This document shows positions 1 through 7,851 of a stretch of DNA of 64,000 nucleotides, piece by piece. Every line of letters starts with the position of its first letter. Positions within the stretch are counted from its first letter, which is position 1. The notes under the pieces are model-generated. The model did no database searches. It saw only the letters and a list, made by a program, of their open reading frames with translations, and had not been told where the DNA came from. Origin of the DNA: an uncultured Prevotellaceae bacterium. Its GTDB lineage: Bacteria > Bacteroidota > Bacteroidia > Bacteroidales > Bacteroidaceae. The stretch is taken from the NCBI GenBank assembly GCA_902761605.1, contig CACWLC010000014.1, positions 1-64,000 of the forward strand, read 5' to 3'. Made by a program: the position numbers and the translations under genes.

Positions 1-158
1 ACGGTTTGTTCTTTATTACCCAAGTACCTATATCTTATATAAGCACTCGCTTCTTGTACTACTTCTGTCTATGTAAATCTTTCAAAGAACTCTTTCTTAA
101 CCACTCCCCTCGTTTGGAAAGCGGGTGCAAAGGTACTGCTTTTTTCCGAACCAACAAA
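1..158 (-). promoter_or_regulatory. Leftward promoter and leader of an off-window operon, probably rRNA
   Basis: On the minus strand a TACCTTTG box (128-135) is preceded 19-20 bases upstream by TTTTG (155-158), the standard Bacteroidota promoter pattern. Transcription would run left through 1-127, which has no ORF on that strand worth calling. The leader contains GTTCTTTGAAAGATTT (minus strand, about 75-90), a motif I associate with leaders upstream of 16S rRNA genes in this phylum. The rRNA assignment is inference; the promoter itself is seen. Confidence 0.5.
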
Positions 159-438
159 ACTTTTCGAGAAAAAATTTCAGTTTTCAAGTGGTTTTTTTAC
201 GCCTCTTGATACATATCAACCCAAAGACACATATATACATTATTTTAAATACGCGCGAAAACATACCCTCTTCCGTCACTTCATCACCACCCCTTCCTTG
301 CCCCTACCATCTCCCTTGCTATCCCCTACCAAAGCCCTACCTGCATCACCAACTACGTTAATTTCTGATAAAACGATGGCTAATGGCAAAAAAATGCGTA
401 CCTTTGCACCTTAATTAATAAGATGTAACGAAAAAAGT
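159..438. other. Intergenic region with the tsaB promoter
   Basis: No convincing gene is present; the short ORFs at 6-209 and 125-361 have no recognisable protein and unusual composition. Bases 258-350 are C-rich and G-poor on the plus strand without clear structure. A TACCTTTG promoter box at 399-406 precedes tsaB; its -33 partner is weak. Confidence 0.5.
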
Positions 439-1134
439 ATGTCAACGATACTACATATTGAGACCAGTACAGACGTCTGCTCTGTTGCCGTTTCCGAGGA
501 CTCTCATGTGATTTTCCACCAGGAAGACCACAGCGGTCCGAACCATGCAGAGCGACTTGGCACGATGGTTGACGAGGCTATGTCGTTTACCGACAGCCAC
601 GCCATCCCCTTCGACGCTGTAGCCGTAAGTTGCGGTCCTGGTTCATACACCGGCCTGCGCATCGGAGTGTCGATGGCAAAAGGTATATGCTATGGCAGAA
701 ACCTGAAGCTGATTGCCGTTCCGACCCTCGAACTGCTGTGCGTACCTGTATTGCTCCGTGAGATTCCTGAAGAAGACGCCCTACTCTGTCCTATGCTCGA
801 TGCAAGGCGTATGGAGGTATATGCAGGAATATACGATCGTGCTCTCAAACCCGTAAGGGAGATTGGTGCCGACGTTGTAACAGAGGACACCTACAAGGAA
901 TACCTTGATTCACACCCTGTGTACTTCTTTGGCAATGGTGCAAAGAAATGTATGGAGACAATTAATCATCCCAATGCCCATCTGATAGAAGGCATCGAGC
1001 CACAGGCCAAATGGATGCAACCTCTGGCAGAGCGCAGAATGCTCAACGAGCAGTTTGAAGACGTGGCCTACTTCGTGCCATTTTATCTAAAGGACTTTGT
1101 TGCCAAAATGCCAAAGAAGCTATTAAATCTATAA
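439..1134 (+). CDS. tsaB: TsaB, tRNA threonylcarbamoyladenosine biosynthesis subunit
   Basis: TsaB is the non-catalytic partner of TsaD, with TsaE, in forming t6A at position 37 of ANN-decoding tRNAs in the cytoplasm. At 231 residues it has the usual length. The N-terminal strand-loop ILHIETSTDVCSVAV (residues 4-18) and GPGSYTGLRIGVSMAKG (66-82) are hallmarks of the ASKHA-fold TsaB family; no TsaD-type metal-binding histidines are seen. The ATG follows the TAccTTTG box at 399-406 by about 30 bases. It heads the rightward run through rseP, and its stop codon opens a short tandem repeat. Confidence 0.93.
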   Translation: MSTILHIETSTDVCSVAVSEDSHVIFHQEDHSGPNHAERLGTMVDEAMSFTDSHAIPFDAVAVSCGPGSYTGLRIGVSMAKGICYGRNLKLIAVPTLELLCVPVLLREIPEEDALLCPMLDARRMEVYAGIYDRALKPVREIGADVVTEDTYKEYLDSHPVYFFGNGAKKCMETINHPNAHLIEGIEPQAKWMQPLAERRMLNEQFEDVAYFVPFYLKDFVAKMPKKLLNL

Positions 1135-1160
1135 ATCGCAAATCAGTAAATCGTAAATAA
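1132..1160 (+). repeat. Degenerate 7-bp tandem repeat at the tsaB/DUF4290 junction
   Basis: Units TAAATCG, CAAATCA, GTAAATCG, TAAATAA follow one another from the tsaB stop codon (TAA at 1132) almost to the next start. Steps are 7, 8 and 7 bases. It is one of the junction repeats described in the findings. Confidence 0.7.
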
Positions 1161-1164
1161 TTAC

Positions 1165-1761
1165 ATGGATATAAAAGGATTGGATTACAACACTCAGCGT
1201 TCGAAACTTATCATGTCAGAGTACGGACGTGAGATACAGAAGATGGTGGAATATGCCTGCGAACTCCCCACAAAGGAGGAGCGCCTTAAGTGTGCTAAGA
1301 CCATTATTCGCCAGATGGAGAACAGGAATCCCCAGCTGCGCAACAGTGCTGATTATGAGCAGACCCTCTGGGACCACCTCTATCTGATGAGCCACCGCGA
1401 ACTCGACATCGACTGGCCCTACGACGTGTCGGAGGCAGACAATATTCTTGCTAAGCCCCAGCCGATGAAGTTGCCAAACGAGAATATCAGACTACGCCAC
1501 TATGGCCATCTGGTAGAAGCCCTGTTCGAGCAATTGAAGACAATGCCAGAAGGTGAAGAGCGCGATGCCCTTGTGAAGAAGACAGCCAATCAGATGAAAC
1601 GAGACCTCGTGATGTGGGGTCATGGCTCTGCCGATGACGAGAGGATTGCCAGCGATCTGGCACGTTTCACTGACGGGAAAATCCAGCTCGACCTCAACAC
1701 ATTCGTGTTCGAAAGAGTGAACCTCAACGACGACAAGCAGACTGGTAAGAAAAAGAAATAA
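1165..1761 (+). CDS. DUF4290 family protein
   Basis: A 198-residue soluble protein with no signal peptide or membrane segment. It looks mostly helical and is rich in charged residues, with a basic tail (TGKKKK). The opening GLDYNTQRSKLIMSEYGREI and the following KMVEYACELP match what I know of DUF4290, a Bacteroidota-restricted family of unknown function commonly found next to murA and rimM. The conserved position suggests a link to envelope or ribosome maturation genes, but no function can be assigned. The family call rests on recognition, not on a search. Confidence 0.75.
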   Translation: MDIKGLDYNTQRSKLIMSEYGREIQKMVEYACELPTKEERLKCAKTIIRQMENRNPQLRNSADYEQTLWDHLYLMSHRELDIDWPYDVSEADNILAKPQPMKLPNENIRLRHYGHLVEALFEQLKTMPEGEERDALVKKTANQMKRDLVMWGHGSADDERIASDLARFTDGKIQLDLNTFVFERVNLNDDKQTGKKKK

Positions 1762-1770
1762 CCCAAGCCT

Positions 1771-3096
1771 ATGGCATCATTTATCATAGAAGGCGGCACT
1801 CCGCTTAGTGGTGAGATTACCCCTCAGGGAGCAAAAAACGAGGCCCTGCAGGTAATCTGTGCTACTCTGCTTACCAATGAGGAAGTGACGATACATAACA
1901 TCCCTGATATCCGCGATGTAAACAATCTCATCCAGTTGTTGAAGGATATCGGTGTGAAGGTTAAGAGAAAAGAAGTGAGAGGTGAGAAGAGAGAGAACAC
2001 CTATTCCTTCCAGGCAGATGAGCTCGACCTTAAATATCTGGAGAGCGATGAGTTTGTGCATAAGTGTGCACAACTGCGCGGCAGTGTACTTATGATCGGT
2101 CCACTGCTTGCCAGGATGGGTAAAGCAGTGATAACCAAACCCGGTGGTGACAAGATAGGCCGTCGCCGTCTTGACACACACTTCCTCGGTTTCGAGAAAC
2201 TCGGAGCGAAATTCAATCATATCGAAGGCCGTGATGTATATGAGATTGCAGCAAAGAAGCTTAAGGGAACATACATGCTTCTCGACGAGGCATCAGTGAC
2301 AGGAACGGCAAATATCATCATGGCAGCCGTCTTCGCTAAAGGCACCACCACAATATACAACGCTGCCTGCGAGCCATACTTACAGCAGCTATGTCACCTT
2401 CTGAACAGCATGGGAGCCAAGATCAGTGGTATCGCTTCCAATCTGCTTACCATCGAAGGCGTGGACCACCTGCATGGTGCAGAACACAAGATTCTGCCCG
2501 ACATGATTGAAGTGGGTTCTTTTATCGGTATGGCAGCGATGTGTGGTGATGGAATACGTATCAAGGATGTCAGTGTCAAGGATCTAGGAATCATACCAGA
2601 TGCCTTCCGTCGTATCGGTGTGAAGATGAAAATCGAAGGCGACGACATTTTCATTCCAAAACAGCGGCACTATGAGGTACAATCGTTCATCGACGGTACA
2701 ATAATGACTCTCGCCGATGCTCCTTGGCCAGGACTGACTCCCGACCTAATCTCTGTGCTTATCGTCGTTGCCACTCAGGCACGTGGTTCGGTACTCTTCC
2801 ATCAGAAGATGTTTGAGAGCCGACTGTTCTTCGTAGACAAACTTATCGACATGGGAGCCCAGATTATTCTCTGCGACCCTCACCGTGCAGTGGTAGTGGG
2901 GCACGACAGGAAGATCACACTCCGCGGCGGACGAATGTCGAGTCCTGATATCCGTGCAGGTATCGCCCTGCTCATCGCTGCCATGAGTTCAAAAGGAACA
3001 AGCCGCATAGACAACATCGAACAGATAGACCGCGGATATGAGAATATCGAAGCCCGCCTTAACGCCCTCGGTGCCAAAATAACAAGAAATGATTAG
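1771..3096 (+). CDS. murA: UDP-N-acetylglucosamine 1-carboxyvinyltransferase (Asp-type active site)
   Basis: MurA transfers enolpyruvate from PEP to UDP-GlcNAc, the first committed step of peptidoglycan synthesis. The 441-residue protein has the EPSP-synthase-like fold signatures, with GAKNEALQVICATLL near the N-terminus and the active-site loop PGGDKIGRRRLDTHF (124-138). Where enterobacterial MurA has the fosfomycin-alkylated Cys115 this protein has Asp127, so intrinsic fosfomycin resistance is expected. Residues about 65-76 (KRKEVRGEKREN) look like an insertion and are encoded partly by GTGAGAG-type heptamers (1975-1995). The gene overlaps rimM by 8 bases, suggesting coupled translation. 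Confidence 0.96.
   Translation: MASFIIEGGTPLSGEITPQGAKNEALQVICATLLTNEEVTIHNIPDIRDVNNLIQLLKDIGVKVKRKEVRGEKRENTYSFQADELDLKYLESDEFVHKCAQLRGSVLMIGPLLARMGKAVITKPGGDKIGRRRLDTHFLGFEKLGAKFNHIEGRDVYEIAAKKLKGTYMLLDEASVTGTANIIMAAVFAKGTTTIYNAACEPYLQQLCHLLNSMGAKISGIASNLLTIEGVDHLHGAEHKILPDMIEVGSFIGMAAMCGDGIRIKDVSVKDLGIIPDAFRRIGVKMKIEGDDIFIPKQRHYEVQSFIDGTIMTLADAPWPGLTPDLISVLIVVATQARGSVLFHQKMFESRLFFVDKLIDMGAQIILCDPHRAVVVGHDRKITLRGGRMSSPDIRAGIALLIAAMSSKGTSRIDNIEQIDRGYENIEARLNALGAKITRND
1975..1995 (+). repeat. 7-bp repeat inside murA coding sequence
   Basis: Units GTGAGAG, GTGAGAA, GAGAGAG, exactly 7 bases apart, lie inside murA. The same unit family forms the murI/aroQ junction at 38895-38922. Three heptamers are 21 bases, so the reading frame is kept. 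Confidence 0.65.
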
Positions 3097-3598
3097 AGAA
3101 GAAGAGGTATATAAGATCGGCAAGCTGGGAAAGACCCATGGTGTGAAGGGAGAGATAAGTTTTCTCTTTGACGATGATGTGTTCGACCGTGTTGAAGCAG
3201 ACTATCTTATACTGATGGTTGACGGTATCCTTGTACCATTCTTCATTGAGGAATACCGTTTTAAGAGCGACTCTAATGCCATCTTGAAGTTCGAGGATAT
3301 CGACACTCAGGAGAGAGCCTGCGGACTGACCGGATGCGATGTATATTTCCCGCGTGACCTGGCCGATAGCGACGAAGACACCATGAGTTGGGCAGAGATC
3401 GTTGGTTTCGAGATTATCGATGCCAATACAAGCAAGAGCGCGGGACGCATCGCCTCTGTCGACGACACTACGATAAACATCCTCTTCGAACTGGAAGACG
3501 GTCGTCTCATCCCCGCTTCCGAGGAACTTATCACAGATGTAGACAAAGATAACAGGACCATTACCATAGACATCCCTGACGGGTTGTTGGAATTGTAA
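3089..3598 (+). CDS. rimM: Ribosome maturation factor RimM
   Basis: RimM assists late assembly of the 30S subunit head by binding S19. The 169-residue protein shows the N-terminal RimM barrel signature (YKIGKLGKTHGVKGEI, about residues 7-22) and a C-terminal PRC-barrel-like half ending in ITIDIPDGLLEL. Its ATG lies inside the end of murA, an 8-base overlap that favours translational coupling. The stop codon is immediately followed by an octamer repeat leading into dxr. Confidence 0.94.
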   Translation: MIREEEVYKIGKLGKTHGVKGEISFLFDDDVFDRVEADYLILMVDGILVPFFIEEYRFKSDSNAILKFEDIDTQERACGLTGCDVYFPRDLADSDEDTMSWAEIVGFEIIDANTSKSAGRIASVDDTTINILFELEDGRLIPASEELITDVDKDNRTITIDIPDGLLEL

Positions 3599-3626
3599 AA
3601 TTGTGAAATCGTCAAATAGTAAAATG
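3595..3626 (+). repeat. 8-bp tandem repeat at the rimM/dxr junction
   Basis: Four exact-phase octamers: GTAAAATT, GTGAAATC, GTCAAATA, GTAAAATG. The rimM stop codon lies in the first unit and the dxr ATG (3624) is the end of the last unit. Confidence 0.8.
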
Positions 3627-4781
3627 AAAAAGCAAATAGCCATTCTCGGTTCTACGGGATCGATAGGGACACAGGCACTTGAGGTCATCGAGGAGCACTC
3701 TGACCTTTACGAAGTATACTGCCTGACAGCAAACAACAAGATAGATCTCCTGGCAGAACAGGCACATAAGTTCAAGCCTGCAGCCATTGTCATTGCCAAT
3801 GAGGCACGATATGACGAACTGAAGTCACTGATGAGCGACCTGCCCGATGTGAAGGTGTATGCCGGAGCTCAGGCACTAAACGAGATAGTAGAGGCAGGAC
3901 CTATCAATATGGTCCTGACAGCTATGGTTGGCTTCGCAGGTCTTAACCCAACGATACATGCAATAAAGGCAGGCAAGACCATCTGTCTCGCAAACAAAGA
4001 GACACTCGTGGTGGCAGGAGAGCTTATCCTCCAACTTGCCCAGCAGTATCACACCCCTATCCTACCCGTTGACAGCGAGCACTCTGCAATCTTCCAGAGC
4101 CTTGTCGGTGAGGATCAGAACCCTATAGAGAAGATTCTTCTGACAGCCTCGGGTGGTCCGTTCCGTCTGAAGTCTATGGAGGAGATAGCCCACGTGACGA
4201 AGGCCGATGCCCTGAAGCACCCCACATGGGATATGGGAGCAAAGATTACCATCGACTCAGCCTCGATGATGAACAAAGGCTTCGAGGTCATCGAGGCAAA
4301 ATGGCTCTTTGGAGTAGATGCGAAACAGATACAGGTATTGGTTCATCCGCAATCAATCGTTCACAGTGCCGTACAGTTTCAGGACGGAAGTGTAAAGGCC
4401 CAGCTCGGTGTTCCCGACATGCGTCTGCCAATACAGTATGCTTTCTCTTTCCCACAGCGTCTGCACCTCAGCGGTGAGCGTCTCGACCTTTTCAAGGCAC
4501 AGCATCTGGAGTTCTTCGAGCCCGACCTGGAGAAGTTCCGTTGTTTGGCTCTCGCCTTCGAGGCTATCGACAAGGGCGGCAACATGCCTTGTATCGTTAA
4601 TGCTGCCAACGAGATTGTCAACCGTGGTTTCCTTGAGGACAAGTGTGGATTCCTGCAGATGGGCGACATCATAGCCGAGACGATGCAGCGCGCCACTTTC
4701 GACAAAAATCCTTCATACGACACATATATCGCGACAGATGCAGAGGCACGTCGCATAGCAACAGAACTGATGAAAAGGTAA
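3624..4781 (+). CDS. dxr: 1-deoxy-D-xylulose-5-phosphate reductoisomerase
   Basis: Dxr converts DXP to 2-C-methyl-D-erythritol 4-phosphate with NADPH, the committed step of the MEP isoprenoid pathway. From the ATG at 3624 the protein has 385 residues and begins MKKQIAILGSTGSIGTQ, the NADPH-binding GxTGSIG loop. ANKETLV and the substrate-loop region PVDSEHSAIFQ are present. A GTG 21 bases upstream (3603) would add residues encoded only by the junction repeat, so the ATG is preferred. It sits directly before rseP, an arrangement common in bacteria. Confidence 0.95.
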   Translation: MKKQIAILGSTGSIGTQALEVIEEHSDLYEVYCLTANNKIDLLAEQAHKFKPAAIVIANEARYDELKSLMSDLPDVKVYAGAQALNEIVEAGPINMVLTAMVGFAGLNPTIHAIKAGKTICLANKETLVVAGELILQLAQQYHTPILPVDSEHSAIFQSLVGEDQNPIEKILLTASGGPFRLKSMEEIAHVTKADALKHPTWDMGAKITIDSASMMNKGFEVIEAKWLFGVDAKQIQVLVHPQSIVHSAVQFQDGSVKAQLGVPDMRLPIQYAFSFPQRLHLSGERLDLFKAQHLEFFEPDLEKFRCLALAFEAIDKGGNMPCIVNAANEIVNRGFLEDKCGFLQMGDIIAETMQRATFDKNPSYDTYIATDAEARRIATELMKR

Positions 4782-4808
4782 AAAAGTAAAAAGTAAAAAG
4801 GTAAAAAG
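4778..4808 (+). repeat. 7/8-bp tandem repeat at the dxr/rseP junction
   Basis: Units GTAAAAAA, GTAAAAA, GTAAAAAG, GTAAAAAG. The dxr stop codon TAA (4779-4781) is inside the first unit, and rseP starts four bases after the last. Confidence 0.75.
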
Positions 4809-4811
4809 ATT

Positions 4812-6239
4812 ATGGAAGTATTTCTGATAAGACTGTTACAATTCATGCTGGCCATAGGCCTGCTTGTGCTGCTCCACGAGGGCGGCCACTTCTTCTTCGC
4901 CAAACTCTTTGGCGTACGTGTTGATAAGTTCTACCTCTTTTTCGACCCAAGTATATGGAAATGGGACGGTAGCCTGTTTAAGTTCAAACCCAAGAACAGC
5001 GACACTCAATATGGTGTAGGCTGGTTGCCTCTTGGCGGCTATTGTAAGATAGCAGGTATGATTGATGAGAGCTTTGATACCGAACAGATGAAACAACCCG
5101 AGCAACCCTGGGAGTTCCGTGCTAAACCCGCTTGGCAGCGACTGCTGGTCATGATTGGTGGTGTATTGGTAAACTTCCTCCTCGCCCTGTTTATCTACTC
5201 TATGATACTCTTCTACTGGGGCGACACATATATCCCTGTAAAGAATATGACTCTCGGTATGAAGTTCAATACCGAAGCCAAGGCTCTCGGCTTCAAGGAT
5301 GGAGATATCCTGATAGGTACGGAGAATGGTGAGTTTAAGGATTTCAGCGCCGACCTCTACCGCGACTTGTCTGAGGCTAAGCGGGTGGATCTCATCCGCG
5401 ATGGTAAAAAGATGTCACTGAACTTGCCTGGCGACATCAACCTTCTGGGAATGCTTAAGACAGAACCTGCTTTCGTTCGTCCGCTCGTGCCTGCAGAGAT
5501 TGACAGTGTGATGGAAGGAACACCTGCTGCAGAGATAGGACTCCAGAAAGGTGATAGGATTGTGGCCTTCAATGGTAAAGCCATAGACTCTTACAACGAG
5601 TTTAGTGATCAGATAGGTATCCTTGAGGACATGATGACAGCCGCCAAGACCCAGGCTGACAGTTTGAAGGTACGAACAGCAACGATTGTTGTCGAACGGA
5701 GTGCAGAGTTTAGAACTGATAGTGTAGAGTTTGCTTCCGCCATTGCTAAACTTGACACTTTAAGTGTCACGTTAACCTCCGATCTTAAGGTTGGCTTTGC
5801 AGTAAAGGCCCTTGCAGGAATCTACGAGCCATATACACGTGAGTATGGTTTCTTTGAGAGCATCCCTGCTGGTATCAAATACGGTTGGAACGTGCTTGCT
5901 GGATATGTAGGGGACATGAAATATGTATTCACTGCCGACGGAGCAAAGTCACTCGGAGGATTCGGAGCTATCGGAAGCCTCTTCCCACCAGTATGGGACT
6001 GGTATCTCTTCTGGAAGATGACCGCCTTCCTGAGTATCATCCTCGCCTTCATGAACATCCTTCCTATCCCTGCCCTCGATGGTGGACACGTGCTGTTCCT
6101 GCTCTACGAGATGGTTACACGTCGCAAACCTTCAGAGACATTCATGATTCGTGCAGAATATGTAGGTTTTGGAATACTAATACTGCTGATGGTAGTTGCC
6201 AACCTCAACGATATCCTCCGCTGGTTAGGCTACATGTAA
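4812..6239 (+). CDS. rseP: RseP-type site-2 intramembrane metalloprotease
   Basis: An inner-membrane zinc protease that cuts transmembrane anti-sigma factors or signal peptides. The zinc ligands are visible as HEGGH (22-26) in the first membrane segment and ALDGGH (about 421-426) near the C-terminus. Two periplasmic PDZ-like regions lie between (about 150-215 and 225-340). The length of 475 residues is normal for Bacteroidota. A stretch around residues 296-309 (VERSAEFRTDSVEF) is encoded by weak 7-bp repeats and may be an expansion. It is last in its run; no clear terminator follows. Confidence 0.93.
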   Translation: MEVFLIRLLQFMLAIGLLVLLHEGGHFFFAKLFGVRVDKFYLFFDPSIWKWDGSLFKFKPKNSDTQYGVGWLPLGGYCKIAGMIDESFDTEQMKQPEQPWEFRAKPAWQRLLVMIGGVLVNFLLALFIYSMILFYWGDTYIPVKNMTLGMKFNTEAKALGFKDGDILIGTENGEFKDFSADLYRDLSEAKRVDLIRDGKKMSLNLPGDINLLGMLKTEPAFVRPLVPAEIDSVMEGTPAAEIGLQKGDRIVAFNGKAIDSYNEFSDQIGILEDMMTAAKTQADSLKVRTATIVVERSAEFRTDSVEFASAIAKLDTLSVTLTSDLKVGFAVKALAGIYEPYTREYGFFESIPAGIKYGWNVLAGYVGDMKYVFTADGAKSLGGFGAIGSLFPPVWDWYLFWKMTAFLSIILAFMNILPIPALDGGHVLFLLYEMVTRRKPSETFMIRAEYVGFGILILLMVVANLNDILRWLGYM

Positions 6240-6267
6240 TATATAACATGTAAGAACAAAGGCAATT

Positions 6268-6337
6268 ATGGGGTCGCAATCATGGGGTCGGTTCTGATGA
6301 TCAGATTTTAGCGAAAAATCGATCGAAAGAACCGACC
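6268..6337. repeat. REP-like hairpin element, copy 1
   Basis: ATGGGGTCG is repeated at 6268-6276 and 6282-6290. From 6286 to 6337 a long hairpin can form: GGTCGGTTCT (6286-6295) pairs with AGAACCGACC (6328-6337), GATC with GATC inside, and GATTTT with AAAATC around a short loop. The 19-base word GGGTCGGTTCTGATGATCA (6285-6303) recurs at 9133-9151. No T-run follows, so it does not look like a terminator. Structure and word resemble ends moved by REP-associated tyrosine transposases, but no transposase is present. Confidence 0.7.
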
Positions 6338-6406
6338 TTGTAATCTGGACAAAAATCTATGATTCCTTTTCCATTATACAAGAAAGTGGTAATTGGTGGA
6401 ACATTT

Positions 6407-7543
6407 TTATGCCTTATAGCCAGTAAGCCATAGGTACATGAGCTGATCGGCTACATAGTATTCGCCGATGCTGCTGGTGATTAAGCCAGTGGAAAGTAGT
6501 TTCTTTATAGCCTGCTGAACGCTACTGGCCGATGTAAGATGATGTCTGCGGATAAATGCACCCGATGTGATTTGGCGTGCATGACCATCGTGGGCAATGG
6601 CATAAAGTAGCTCTTTCTGTGGCAATGTAAGTCTGGAGAGCAGTTCACTATAGTGATGATCAGCTTCTTTAATCATGAGACTTATCGAGTTCTTTATAAT
6701 GTCTAATTTACATACACTTCCCTTTGGTGTCTGTGCATAGGCTTCTCTGAATGTTTTCTGATTATAATAGGTATTGCCTTCAAAAAGATGATATACATAG
6801 CTGATAGAATCTGAATCTATCTTTCTCTCATTAGTGCTGAAATGATAGTTTACAAAATCAGTATATTTATCTTCTTCCAGTATCTCAAGGCTTTGAATAT
6901 CGGCGCTATTGTAGAATGGACGTGCCGAGTCAAGAAACATCTCTTCTAATAGGCGTCTCTCGCTACCTGCAAAAATAAACTGTACATTAGTTACCTTCTG
7001 CATCTGTGTTCTAAGTGTTGCCTCGATGTTTTTCTCAGGATAGTTGGTTATCTGTTGGAATTCATCGATAGCTACAATGCATTTTTTGCCCGCAAACTCA
7101 AGTGTTTTGAAGATTTCTTCAAGCGAATAGCTTGGGTTCTGAATGTTTCCTATTGCCAGTCCAAATACAGGAAGTGAGGTCATAGGGTCGATTGTAATGT
7201 TTCCTATGAGCGATTTCATTGTTGCCAATGCCAGTTTCTGCATTTTCTGACCTTTGCTGGCAAGGGTGTTGAATACGCTTTTACCAAGCTCGTATGTAAA
7301 TTCTTGTATAGACGAGGTTTTAAGTATATCGACAAAGAACACGATATAGTTATCTTTGATGACAGGCTTGTCGAAACAATGATAAATGAGTTGGGTTTTT
7401 CCTACTCTGCGTGGCGACATCAATACGATGTTGGCGCCAGAGATCATCTTTCGTATCAGTGTTTTCGTCTCTTCTTTTCTGTCGCAGAATAGCTCTGCAG
7501 GAATCTTACCTGATGTGATAAACGGATTAATTGTAATGTCCAT
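6407..7543 (-). CDS. AAA/STAND-like ATPase of the ATP-binding protein (ATPase_2) type
   Basis: A 378-residue cytoplasmic P-loop ATPase. Walker A is MSPRRVGKT (42-50) and Walker B is CIVAIDEFQQI with D160 and E161; a sensor-like FIFAGSERR follows. The last hundred residues look like a winged helix (ITSGAFIRRHHLTSASSVQQ). Such ATPases are abundant and patchily distributed in Bacteroidota; their role is unknown, sometimes thought linked to defence or mobile elements. The ATG at 7541-7543 sits behind a TATATTTG box (7562-7569). It is an accessory gene between housekeeping rseP and comEC. Confidence 0.85.
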   Translation of the reverse strand: MDITINPFITSGKIPAELFCDRKEETKTLIRKMISGANIVLMSPRRVGKTQLIYHCFDKPVIKDNYIVFFVDILKTSSIQEFTYELGKSVFNTLASKGQKMQKLALATMKSLIGNITIDPMTSLPVFGLAIGNIQNPSYSLEEIFKTLEFAGKKCIVAIDEFQQITNYPEKNIEATLRTQMQKVTNVQFIFAGSERRLLEEMFLDSARPFYNSADIQSLEILEEDKYTDFVNYHFSTNERKIDSDSISYVYHLFEGNTYYNQKTFREAYAQTPKGSVCKLDIIKNSISLMIKEADHHYSELLSRLTLPQKELLYAIAHDGHARQITSGAFIRRHHLTSASSVQQAIKKLLSTGLITSSIGEYYVADQLMYLWLTGYKA

Positions 7544-7561
7544 AACTCATTGATTTTTCTG

Positions 7562-7715
7562 CAAATATAAGCCATTTTCTCTATATCACCAAGAGATTAT
7601 TCAAAAACAATTATTTATTTTGAATAATTTAACTTGAATTATTGAATTTGAATAATCGAAGATTCCCCAATAATATAAACTTTTTCATTTGTTAATAGTA
7701 ATTTTATTGGGGAAT
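7562..7715. promoter_or_regulatory. ATPase promoter with two AT-rich inverted repeats
   Basis: The minus-strand promoter box TATATTTG is at 7562-7569. Just upstream, ATTATTCAA (7596-7604) pairs with TTGAATAAT (7620-7628), and TTTGAATAAT recurs nearby. A second inverted repeat, ATTCCCCAATA (7662-7672) and TATTGGGGAAT (7705-7715), is farther up. Either could be an operator; no regulator is identified. The remainder of 7544-7774 holds no gene. Confidence 0.5.
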
Positions 7716-7774
7716 TCGTTATTGGAAAAGCCGAAGAAGCCTATAAACACTGAGAATTTCGAGAGAATTGGCTG

Positions 7775-7821
7775 TCAGATTCCGGTTCTGAAGGTCTTGG
7801 GTTTGAATCCCAACGGGATCA
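7775..7821 (+). pseudogene. 3' fragment of a tRNA-Arg(CCG) gene
   Basis: A perfect anticodon arm (TCAGA, loop TTCCGGT, TCTGA at 7775-7791) gives anticodon CCG. It is followed by a five-base variable loop, a perfect T arm (TTGGG, loop TTTGAAT, CCCAA at 7797-7813) and the 3' acceptor strand CGGGATC plus A. The matching 5' acceptor strand GATCCCG and a D arm are absent upstream. This is what remains at one end of an element that integrates into the 3' half of a tRNA gene, or a decayed tRNA gene. Confidence 0.8.
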
Positions 7822-7824
7822 CAT

Positions 7825-7851
7825 GGGATAGGCGAAGCCAATCCCTTTTTT
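7825..7851 (+). terminator. Terminator of the truncated tRNA-Arg
   Basis: GGGAT-A-GGC, loop GAA, GCC-A-ATCCC followed by six T residues. It sits three bases after the tRNA fragment and abuts the stop codon of the convergent Fic gene. Confidence 0.85.

Noticed and set aside
6..361. Two short rightward ORFs at the left edge
   Set aside because: No recognisable protein, poor composition, and they run against a good leftward promoter and leader.
1777..2220. Long minus-strand ORF opposite murA
   Set aside because: Shadow of murA with no family resemblance or promoter.
6286..6337. Hairpin as the rseP terminator
   Set aside because: No T-run follows and the word is repeated at 9133, so a repeat element explains it better.
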